From Jacaranda mimosifolia (taxonomy: Eukaryota > Streptophyta > Magnoliopsida > Lamiales > Bignoniaceae), in assembly GCA_018894105.1 (NCBI GenBank), contig CM032126.1:5173001-5237000 (forward strand): 64,000 bases of DNA, read 5' to 3'. The notes under the pieces are model-generated. The model did not search any database and was not told the DNA's origin. It worked only from the letters and a program-made list of their open reading frames with translations. Made by a program: the position numbers and the translations under genes. This document shows positions 54,912 through 64,000 of this stretch, piece by piece; within the stretch, counting starts at the first letter, position 1; each line of letters starts with the position of its first letter.

Positions 54912-57667
54912 TTTTACCTAAAGTATCCTCAGATAGCAACTCTTGATGGTTAAATATAAAGAATAGGGAACTTCGGCTAGTAAGCGTAACACCATCCAAG
55001 CGTTGACCTATGTAGTTACCAAGAAACTGATTCTTGAAAGACTCAAGTCCCAATGTACTGATATTAGCGCAAGACTAGGACTTTGGACCAAGAAAATAAA
55101 ACTATTGGAGAAAATAAAAAATGGAAGCTTTGGTTTCTGATAATAAGGTAGGTTTTTGGATGGTCGAGGGTGGAGAATTGAGGGGGGTTTGGGGGATGAT
55201 CTATTAATGAGAAACGAACATTTGGGTCGGCATTTAGCGCTAGAAGGTGTTGGATTATTGCTGGTTTTGGAATATTTGGAGGGAAGTGGGAGAGTGGGAG
55301 TCCAGTGGACTAGCATCATTCTGGGCGATGATTCCTCACAAAGATAAGACAAAACCGTGCTTAACACAGGACATTTTTAATGCCCTTTTAATAAACCAAA
55401 AGATGCAACATAAAATAGATAGAGAATCCAAACTAAAACTTTACATTCTATGAATTCAATATGATGGTGGGAAGAGTGAGGATAGTTGGAGTGACAATAA
55501 TTATACAATTTTTTTATTAAATTTTAATTTTTAAAATTTAATATTTTAATTGATTTTTTGAGTTTCTTTCAATTATTTAGATGTTTTAATTATGATACTA
55601 CTAAGTAACACCACCAAATTAGCTACAATTTAAGAAAAACTTCAACAAAAATGAATGACAGTGAGTATAATATCACCTTTGATACATTTCTCTCACTCTC
55701 ATAACTTTAATTTTAGAAGAAAATGCACTTCATCCCTTTAAAAGTTATAGTTTTGGTCAAAATTCGGAACATTGAATTGGTGGCATTATATATTACCGAC
55801 TCCATCGTTTCAATTATCGATTCGACCGATGTGATATCATTGTGATGTAATAATTATATATTATTTTATAAATATATAAAATATTATCAATATATTAGGG
55901 GAAAAAATCAATAATATAGAAAAAATCTAAAAAATCTTGGGTCATCCTATATAGGATGGAACTCAATCCTGTAATGATGAGTAGTTTTCAAATATCTTAT
56001 AACCTTCACAGGTCAGCATTGCCTAGGAAGAATTATTACAATGGCATGCTGCAAATGCAAAGAATAATCCTAAAATAATACATACGACTAGGAGATGTGC
56101 AGCTAGCCGATATCATACATGCCATTGGCCAATTCAACCTAGGTCCAAGCACATCTCCGAGAGATGTTATGGACTTATCTGTCTCTAAGATGGAGGAATT
56201 CGATCTACTTATGAAGTACTGAAACCTTACTTGTTCTACGACAGGTAGAGAGACATGATGAAGTTGAATGCTCTGAGATTTATCTGGCTAATCTGGAAGC
56301 AGTTTGTGTATGTTGGGCCTAACTTTTGATCAGACCCTCTATTTTGCTCTTGCAGTGTCCATCTGGCATGCTCGTTCATCCATCTGGAACTGAGAATTTA
56401 CTTCACTTCACGACCGCATATTTGTTCAGGCTCATGGATGGTGAAATTCAGGAAATGGGAGCAACAATCTGGTGAGCCTGAGATGTCCATTTCTTTGTAT
56501 GAATTATAGATAAGGTTTAATCTTTGAGAAAACCGGCTGTCTGCCGCAGGTGAAGAGTGGCAATGTTGTCTGATCACTGTTTTATATATTAAGCTCAAAG
56601 GTAAAATTACTTATCCGTTGTGCCTGTTTTCTTTTTTGATGTGGAACACAACACATAATCATTTATGATCACACAAAGAAAAGAGAGAAAAGAGGAATTA
56701 GACAGGGGAATTTAATGCGGTTCGGCCAGAGATGTCACGACCACAGGCATTTGTTATGAAACACAACATATACGCACACACAATCATACCAAAAAAAAAA
56801 AAAACAAATAGACATGGAAATTTATTGTAGTTCGACTAGAAATACCTACGTATATAGGTAAAATATTTATTATGAAGAAGTAAAAAGCGTGCAAATCCAT
56901 ATCCCTTTTCAAATTTTAAATCCTATTATATTTTTTCCAAAACTCATCCGGGCCAAATCGGCAGAAAACTATAGGATATCTCTGCCTCATGCCGCTAACT
57001 AATAGACCTTCTCATTTTTTGTCCAATTTGGATCGCAGTACCAAACTTCTCGAATCGGGTCATGATTTAAATCCACCAAATTAAATTCAAGCCGCATTGA
57101 CATTCTTTTTTCTTCTTCTTCTTCAATGTTTTTCGCAATTATTTCCCAGGATGTGAGCGTTGCAGAAGGTTTCACTTGGGTTCATGTCCACCAGACTTGG
57201 TCGGATGGAGCTGGGCCCAACAGCCATGCAACCTGCAGGTTATTCTAGATTTTCACTTTCACTTCAGTATGGCCACTGCTCTATTACCACAAATGCTGCT
57301 AACATCATTGTAGCTTTAGTATTTGCTATTTTCTCATGTTTCTTGGTGATTCATGTACGTAGTAGCATCAAACCTGGGTTTTCAGCTATTTGTTTCTTTT
57401 CTCAATTAATACAAAATTAAAAACCTTGCAATATTTATACATCCTCGCAAATACAAATGTATTCTACAAGAGCTTCTAAGTTTATACTGAATCAGTAATT
57501 TGGCACGCTCGATTTGTATGTTTAAATTTTAATTCAACATACATCAAGAGTACTTAGTCATTTCATATGACAGAATATTTTCACAATTATAAATAGAATT
57601 TAATTACATAAAAGAGAAATAATACACACACACTTTTTTGTTTATTTTTGAATTACCTATATCAAAT
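54912..57667. other. Promoter side of CRTISO and spacer
   Basis: The first 500 bp is presumably the CRTISO promoter and leader on the minus strand; a weak TATA-like TTTATATTTA (minus) lies near 54955. A 119-codon minus frame at 55008-55367 has no family resemblance. The part at 56000-56600 has coding-like composition but no recognisable domain. Around 56655-56880 two degenerate copies of one repeat lie in tandem. The 86-codon frame at 57160-57420 starts with a non-ATG codon and is unrecognised. Confidence 0.5.
56655..56880. repeat. Two degenerate tandem copies of a repeat
   Basis: GGGAATTTAATGCGGTTCGG with ACCACAGGCATTTGTTATGAA is echoed about 110 bp later by GGAAATTTATTGTAGTTCGA with AAATATTTATTATGAA. 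Each half is preceded by a CACACAA or CACACACAA run. It may be part of an old LTR-type repeat. Confidence 0.45.
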
Positions 57668-58144
57668 TTATTTATAAAAATTAGTGTATTTGATGGTCCT
57701 GGCGAGAAAATCGAGGCCGACGACGCCCATGGCCCAGCCGTCGAAATCCTGCAACTCCTTCAATGGCAATCCTTCGTCGAAGCAATCTTGGCAGGTCCTA
57801 ATGAAGGTGGTGAACGCGTTTGCATGCACGCTCGCCTCACCCAAGTCTCCCGCCGACACGGTCGCCAGCCCTTTCTCCAGGGAGTCTAAGGCGCTCTCAT
57901 AAACATCCTTGCACACGCGCAGGGACTGGTTCCTGCCCGCGTTGGCGGGATCGTTCAACAGCTTCGGCATCACGTTGGCCAAGAATTGGTCCACCTTGGC
58001 GGCGGCGTCAGTTAGCTCCGCTTTCAGGAACCGGATGTCCTCGGCCTTCTCTTCAGGAGGAGGGGAGGCGGCGGCGGCGGAGAAGAGGGCGACGGAGAGA
58101 GAAATCACAAGCAATGCGACAATGGGGGTGTTGAAGAAAGCCAT
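57668..58144 (-). CDS. Small secreted PMEI/invertase-inhibitor-like protein
   Basis: A single exon of 158 aa. The ATG at 58144 is the first in-frame ATG and starts a signal peptide (hydrophobic 8-25, likely cut after AAAA near 26), so the product should be secreted to the cell wall or vacuole. Residues about 32-155 fit the four-helix PMEI fold (Pfam PMEI): VCKDVYESALDSLEKGL and the ANAFTTFIRTCQDCFDEG helix are typical. The family normally has four conserved cysteines in two pairs. Here Cys78 and Cys118 match the second pair, Cys121 matches the frequent free cysteine, and the first pair in the N-terminal hairpin is absent. The target enzyme (pectin methylesterase or invertase) cannot be told, and inhibition itself is uncertain. 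The gene has no intron, as is usual. Its coding GC content is much higher than its surroundings. Confidence 0.8.
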   Translation of the reverse strand: MAFFNTPIVALLVISLSVALFSAAAASPPPEEKAEDIRFLKAELTDAAAKVDQFLANVMPKLLNDPANAGRNQSLRVCKDVYESALDSLEKGLATVSAGDLGEASVHANAFTTFIRTCQDCFDEGLPLKELQDFDGWAMGVVGLDFLARTIKYTNFYK

Positions 58145-58258
58145 TGTGTTGATTGCTTGTTTGTCTCTCAACCAAAAGCAAGAACGGCAAAAAATGAAGA
58201 TTGATGGAAATGGTTGAGGGCGGGGCCGGGATGGAAAAACAAATGAGCTTGTGGGGTG

Positions 58259-58266
58259 TATTTATA
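58259..58266 (-). promoter_or_regulatory. TATA box of the PMEI-like gene
   Basis: The minus strand reads CCAATATAAATACACCCC. TATAAATA is about 115 bases before the ATG at 58144, leaving room for a leader of about 80 bases. Confidence 0.6.
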
Positions 58267-60063
58267 TTGGTTTGGGATGGAGATTTGTTTGGCCATGCAT
58301 GAATATTGGGTTTTCTGACAATAGTTGAGAATTTTACCATATATTTGTGTTTCTTTTTGTTTTTGCTTTTTTTTTTCAAAAAAAATACATACGCGTCCAA
58401 CTAAAGTGTTGCTTTTATTCAACGTTCAGTGCATCATGCAGCTCATTGTCTTGCTAGAATATTTGATTTTTTGTTTGAACCTATAACGTGAGAAAATCAC
58501 ATTCCTACATACTTATCTGGAGAAAAAAGAAAAAGGCAGAATAACTTAAGGCCACACTTGATTCGAAATTTTGATAATGTTGGCTATTATAGTAGTGAGA
58601 TTAAAATGAAATATTAGCCATTACTCACATATGTAGTTGACTGTTTGATTCACAAGATTCCACTTGAAGATTAGTCACCACCCAATAGCACTCCCAATTT
58701 AGTCTCTCGTTTGTTATGCACCACTATAAATTATATGCCCATTATGCCCTTTAGGATTGTCATTTACAAAAACCCCAATATTGAAAAAATAATGCCCCAA
58801 AAATGCTTTAAGAAAATAAATCACGTGAGAGCTAATGGAAGTTGCTTTTCATTCTGCCTTTCCATTTTATTTTTTCAAATTTTTGGGCAAAATTTGAAGG
58901 AGAGGAGTGTTGAGGTCGTATTCATCAAACGCTACAGATTAAGTTTCATCAAAAGTATGAACACTCAGGGATAGATCTAGAATTGAGACTGTGGGGGAGC
59001 AAAAATTATAAAACATAAAAGTTTAAATATAAATTTTATAATTTACGAATTCAAAATACATGTTGTCACTGAAGTTGAACCCGGCGCTCTTTCATATTAT
59101 AATATTCATTAATGATCGAATTAATATCCAAATTTTGAACACTATCTTACTCAATATAAGTAACTGAAGAATCAGCTAAAAGATCATCTTTCATCTAATT
59201 TCTAAAGTCTTTTTTTGACAAATATGTTTTCAAACAAATAAAATAAAAATGTTGTAGTGGGCCTAAACTTAATTTAATTATAAATTATTTGATTGCATAT
59301 ATAAATATAAAACTTTGCTTTAAATTTTACAAAACTAAAATAGGTAAAGAATTAGTAAAAGTTATTACTAAAATTTTAAATATATGTAAACTATAAATTA
59401 TTACAAAAATTAAAAAATATATAAAAGTGTTGGGTATATATATGTATACTAGCATTTAAAAAAAATCTTTTTTTTTCCCAATAATCGTTCTTTGCTCCAT
59501 ATGAAATTATAAATTTAATAGTGCATTTTTAATATAAATTGAAAGGAAAACTCGGATGCAAATAAATTCTCTATTCTAGAGTAATATGAGACACGTCAGC
59601 AAAATGGAGGGCAAGAAGGGTTATTTGTTGTCCAGCTAGATTGTAAAATGGGGTGCGATTGTTTAGTCGAACCCCAGGCTCCGCGATATTAATAGCCCTT
59701 ATTTGCATCTACAGTATCGGCTCGGCAATAAAGACGGATCGGCCCACTTTTCTTGTAGCGCCTATCAAACAAGCTATAAAGTAAGATTAGATAAAGCAGT
59801 AGTGCCTAATAACTGAAATCAAACACACTCTAAGAATTGAGTCAAATGCCACTCGAGTTTTTGCAATTATTTCCAAGGATGTGAAACTTTGGTTCCATTC
59901 TCCATAACATTTTCCAACCTGAAATATAAAAAATAACGTGCCAATACCTTCCTCGAAGCTACTTCGGAATTCATGCTCTTCTTTTGCCAAGATGCCCGCC
60001 CCAACTCATCAAACTTCTCATTCCCCTAAAAGATTAATCATGATTTATATTTACTTATATATG
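58267..60063. other. Spacer between the PMEI-like gene and Helitron 2
   Basis: No gene is convincing. Mostly AT-rich. The block at 59580-59760 has a higher GC content (GGCTCCGCGATATTAATAGC, CGGCTCGGCAATAAAGACGG) without a recognised tRNA or gene. At 59862-59886 a 25-bp stretch TTTTGCAATTATTTCCAAGG matches 57128-57152 closely. Confidence 0.5.
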
Positions 60064-61655
60064 TCTATGCTATTATATTATATATGGCACAACGATATGA
60101 GACTCATAATTATGTAATTTTGTTTTAATTGTGTAATTTTGGCTAAATGGCAAATTTTTAGAATTTTGATTATTTTAATTCAATTTAAAAAAATCTTAGT
60201 TGTTGATTATTATCTCTAAACGATATGATTGTATCTTATCTCTAATTTTATTTCATTAAAAATTTAAAATATATTTAATAATATTTCATAATCTTTATTA
60301 AAGAGTTAGAAGTTTGAGAAATGAATAATTATAAAACTTAAATGTAAGAGCTCAATTTATTAAAATCTTTGAAATTTAATTATTGTTGCAATAATATTTT
60401 TTAGATATGTAAAATATTTTTAGATAAAACTATATATAGAGAATATAACAAATAATTTAATCTTAATAATATTTCAAATATAAAAAGTTACTTCTTGCAA
60501 CAACTATAAACTCTCAACTTTATTTTTATATTATTAATTTAAATTATTTTAGATTTTTAGCAATATAATAGGGAACTCATTTTTCAATTATTTGAAATAA
60601 GTATTTTATAGGGGACATATATACGTTGACATAATTGAAAATTTTCAAAAGTTTGATAAGTGAGTACTTAAATAGTAAGTAATATTAATTTTTATATTTT
60701 TTAATATATTTAGTTAAATAATTTTATAATTATATCGCGTACTTTATTTTAACACTTTTACTTATAATAATTCATAAAAAATATTTTTACATGGATTAAT
60801 GATGTCAGATCAAAAAAATCTGACTAAAAGTAAATATTCATTTAATTATTTCTACATGTTTATATACTTATAAAAATAACTTATATATGAAAGGATGATA
60901 TTTTATCTTGAATTAAATATTAAAAATTTACTTATTTTTTATTCATGTACATAATATATATTATTTGATAATTTTAAAAGTAATAAAATAATTACATATA
61001 TAAATAAGTTTTACTTATCAGAGTTTTATAGAATATTAAGGATATCTTAATTTATAAAAATTGCATGTTACTAAATTAGTTATCAAATAATAACCTAATG
61101 TAAGTTATTTTCATAGATAAAGTATAAAGTGGTTTACATATTTACTATAACAAAAAACACTTAACATTTAAAAATCTCAAATGTCAAAAAATTTGTAACT
61201 ATAACTTCCACATCATTAAGAATTCATATAAAAAAAACTTTATATTTTTTAAAAAATTATATGCTTACTTATCATTCAAAATATGTATGTACAAATATAA
61301 ATCTAATTTAAAAGGCGTATTTAGTTAAATATTCTGCTCTACTTTTTTCTTAATTCTTTCATTCATTTTTTTTTTTTAATTTTGTCATTTTAAATTTTTT
61401 TGTATAATTTATAAACTTAGAGGTAACTATTCTCCATATTCCACAACTTATTTAAGTACAAATTATCTTCAAACATAATATCTTTAAATTGAAATATTCA
61501 TATTATTTTATTACATTAGTAATAGATTTTGTTTCTTTAAATACTAAAATAATTACAATTCATTTTTAATCACATGAAGCAAAATAAATATTATTATAAA
61601 ATGAATTATTTCAATATTAAATTCATTTCGATGCATCGTAGCGGGCATATGCTAG
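60064..61655 (+). mobile_element. Non-autonomous Helitron, copy 2
   Basis: Begins TCTATGCTATTATATTATATA and shares about 170 bp with Helitron 1, including GCACAACG, AATTTTGGC.AA.TGGCAAA and the GATATGAT.GTATCTTATCTCT block. It ends CTAG before T (61652-61655, then T), preceded by the hairpin-like CGATGCATCG and GCGGGCAT. The base before TC is G, not A, so the left edge may have mutated. The interior is AT-rich and carries no helicase frame. Confidence 0.72.
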
Positions 61656-62573
61656 TACGTATATATATATATATATATTACAATTACATATTTAAAAAAT
61701 TGATGAAATTACTAAAAAATATCTTTATATTTAAAAGACAGATTAAAATACTTTCCAATTCAAAGTACACATTCTATACTTTTCACTTAAAAAAATAAAA
61801 AACATTTCAACAAATTATAATTTAACTTTTTTTAATAGAAAACTTTTCTTTAGATTGTTCAAATTGATTTGTATCAATGATGATTTTAACTTTAATATAA
61901 TAAAGTTTTTGGAGAAATACATTTCTTGAATATATACATACATATATATATAAATTATTATAGGACCTGTCTTAGTTTTTAAAATCAAATGAATGATATA
62001 CAGGAAAGAATTAAATTTCTTAGTACATTCACAAATAATTTTTTGCAAATTTTCTTTGCTACAAATAAGTGGATATAATTTAAATATTATATTTCAAATT
62101 TAAATGTTAATAAACAAAAAGTTTCTTAATGTGAGATCTTCAAGGATAATTTTGTCCAAAAATAAGTAAAAGTTAATTGTTAATTTTTTCAATTGGAATA
62201 AAAAAGGGGGGTCAATTACATCCACCTCCCCTGGAGTTTGGCACAATTACTAAAAAATCCTCATTGAGTTGAAAATTACATTAACTCCCTTGAACTTTCA
62301 AACTAAAATGTAATGTTGACGGAAAGTGTAAAATGATCAAAATGCCCTTCCAGTAAAAATTAAAAAGAAAAAATGAAAAAAATTATAGAAATATCAAAAG
62401 ACAAAAATACCCTTGGACCTATTTGTAATATTTTGAATTTATGAGGGTTTATTTGATATATTTTTATCACCTTCAATTATACAAAAATATATTTATATAT
62501 ATACACACATATACATATATATATATTATATACAAATGTATATATATATATACTATATGTGTGTGCTTGTATA
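61656..62573. other. AT-rich spacer with one MULE-like terminus
   Basis: No gene. At about 62206-62340 a stretch beginning GGGGGGTCAATTACATCCAC resembles the terminal repeats of plant Mutator-like elements (runs such as CTCCCCTGGAGTTTGGCAC and CTCCCTTGAACTTTC). No inverted partner was found in the window. AT/AC microsatellite sequence follows at about 62495-62570. Confidence 0.45.
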
Positions 62574-62720
62574 TACCACCCCACCGCGACCATCACGGCC
62601 ACCCCCACCATCCCTATTGGCAGCAGCAACGGCAGCGGCAGCAAATTGCTGCCCAAGCTGTCATGGCAGCAGGCGGAAGACGGGGGGTGGGCATTGGGTG
62701 GGGGCAAGGGGCTAGGAGGG
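62574..62720. other. GC-rich islet in AT-rich sequence
   Basis: About 145 bp of GC-rich sequence (CCACCGCGACCATCACGGCC, GGCAGCAGCAACGGCAGCGG) between AT repeats. It is open in several frames on both strands but no protein family is recognised. It could be a captured gene fragment. Confidence 0.5.
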
Positions 62721-63280
62721 ATAGGGTTTTATTTTTTTCAAAAAAAAATTATCTTTTTTAATTAATAAATATAACATATATATTTAAAATTTTATTTATT
62801 GTATTTTGAATTAATTAATTAATTAATTTATAAGTTTATTTTAGAGAGATTTATTATTTAAATAAATATTTTAAATATTGTTTAACTTAGATATGATTAT
62901 TATTTTAATAAATAATATAATTAAATTTTAAAAATTATCTTTTTAATTAATAAATAATATAGGTTAAAATACATATATTATGTTTTTTAATTTTTTAATT
63001 GATAAATAAAACTAATTAAATTATAAATATGTTTATAATTTTAATATTATTAAGTATATAATTAAAATTATATTTTTAGATGATAGATTTAAATTTTTAT
63101 CTTTTTAATTTTTAGTTTACTCTATATTTAATTAATAAAAATTTTTAATTAAATTATTTTAGATGTCATTATTATTTTTTTATTTTAAAAATTATTAAAA
63201 ATATATTATCATGATAGATTTAATTTTTTTTATTTTTTACTTATTTTACTTTTTAGTTAAATTGAATTGAATTTAATTAA
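62721..63280. other. Very AT-rich spacer
   Basis: Nearly pure A/T with AATTAATTAATTAATTAA near 62810. Nothing coding or regulatory was recognised. Confidence 0.6.
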
Positions 63281-64000
63281 AATATTTTGAAACACCCCTA
63301 GAAATTCTAATTTGATAAAGGTTTATTGCCATTATTTTATTTTTCATAAATTTTAAATTATTTTGTATTTTTAAAGTTTTTGGGGTCAATAAATAATTTT
63401 GGAAGACTTAATTGAACTAAAATTGAAAGCTTTTAGGGTTGCATGACGAATATTTGGGGTCAAAGTGGGGCTATGTCATACATTATATTTCATGGGTGCA
63501 ATTGAGGGCTTGTTCAAATTTTGGGGCCAGATTGTAATTAAGGAAAAGGCTTTATTATAAATATGTGGAAATTGTATTTGAACCCCATTTTTCTACTCCT
63601 TCACCACGGCACTGCTCTCCGCTTTCTCCGGTGAATCTCACCGGCGACACCCCGACGACCAAAACCACTCCCATCATTTTGTTCCCCTCACCCACCTAAG
63701 TTCATCCATACCACATTGCACACACCTGTGAATCTCACTAGCGACGCCCCGATGACGAAAACCACTCCTACCATCTTGTTCCCCTCACCCCACTAAGTTC
63801 ATCCATACCACATTGCACACACCTTTTCAGCGAAGCATCGGATATTGAAATGGAAAATCGAGGCTCGACTGTGATCGATAGGCGATGGCGAAGTGACGGC
63901 AAGAACACATTTCTGGGCAGCGGGTTTTGGAGTTTCTAGCTTAAGGATCAACGTGGTGTGCTTGCATTGAAGATTGGTAAAGTGTCGGCGATGGAGTTTG
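63281..64000 (+). other. Promoter-like or LTR-like sequence, cut by the window end
   Basis: Phrases such as GGGGTCAAAGTGGGGCTATG and GGGGCCAGATTGTAATTAAG recall LTRs of plant Ty3/Gypsy elements. A TATA candidate (TATTATAAATATG) is near 63554-63566. It is followed by a pyrimidine-rich leader-like stretch and a 97-bp tandem duplication. Short frames after 63850 (starting MENRGSTV) close within 30 codons. Either an LTR or a gene promoter would fit. Confidence 0.4.
63631..63824. repeat. 97-bp tandem duplication
   Basis: GTGAATCTCACCGGCGACAC at 63631 recurs as GTGAATCTCACTAGCGACGC at 63728. The copies run to TTGCACACACCT and differ at about ten positions. Confidence 0.9.

Noticed and set aside
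57820..58217. Plus-strand frames of up to 104 codons
   Set aside because: Antisense to the GC-rich PMEI-like gene; arginine- and serine-rich nonsense typical of shadow frames.
59630..59760. GC-richer block checked for a tRNA
   Set aside because: No cloverleaf or proper A and B boxes could be formed.

Overview
This is nuclear DNA from a flowering plant, most likely a eudicot. The genes have many GT-AG introns, the proteins closely resemble Arabidopsis families, and long AT-rich spacers are full of plant transposons (Copia LTR element, Helitrons, Tourist-like MITEs, a long-inverted-repeat element, a CACTA-like element). The species cannot be read from the window; protein style fits an asterid, but that is a guess. 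No tRNA, rRNA or CRISPR array was found.

Layout: (1) 1-6500 is an AT-rich spacer. (2) 7278-10478, +: a GTD-binding (DUF593) protein of the myosin-binding MYOB7 type, three coding exons. (3) 12139-13996: a non-autonomous Helitron whose 3' end lies about 270 bp before the next gene. (4) 14268-16787, +: an F-box/JmjC protein of the JMJ22 type, two coding exons. (5) 17614-18344: an element with long inverted repeats. (6) 19400-23829, +: a calcium-dependent protein kinase of the CPK1/CPK2 clade, seven exons. (7) 25.4-37.9 kb: a transposon block with several Tourist-like MITEs and a decayed Copia retrotransposon (26710-33082, minus strand). (8) 39774-40522: a CACTA-like remnant. (9) 41158-48300, +: half-size ABC transporter ABCG22, ten coding exons. 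(10) 49035-54911, -: carotenoid isomerase CRTISO, thirteen exons, convergent with ABCG22. (11) 57668-58144, -: a small secreted PMEI-like protein lacking the first cysteine pair. (12) 60064-61655: a second Helitron of the same family. (13) The AT-rich right end carries a GC-rich islet and a 97-bp tandem duplication behind promoter-like sequence.

The genes are unrelated housekeeping or signalling functions: organelle motility, histone arginine demethylation, calcium signalling, stomatal or guard-cell transport, carotenoid synthesis. They do not form a pathway. The MYOB7, JMJ22 and ABCG22 homologues are, as I recall, close neighbours on Arabidopsis chromosome 5, so the window probably preserves an ancestral block, with the CPK gene and transposons lying within it. 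All exon junctions given were chosen by reading frame, GT-AG sites and family similarity; each complete model sums to an open frame without internal stops. I did not find a convincing undescribed system. The most interesting signals are transposons placed next to gene promoters and the decay pattern of the Copia element.
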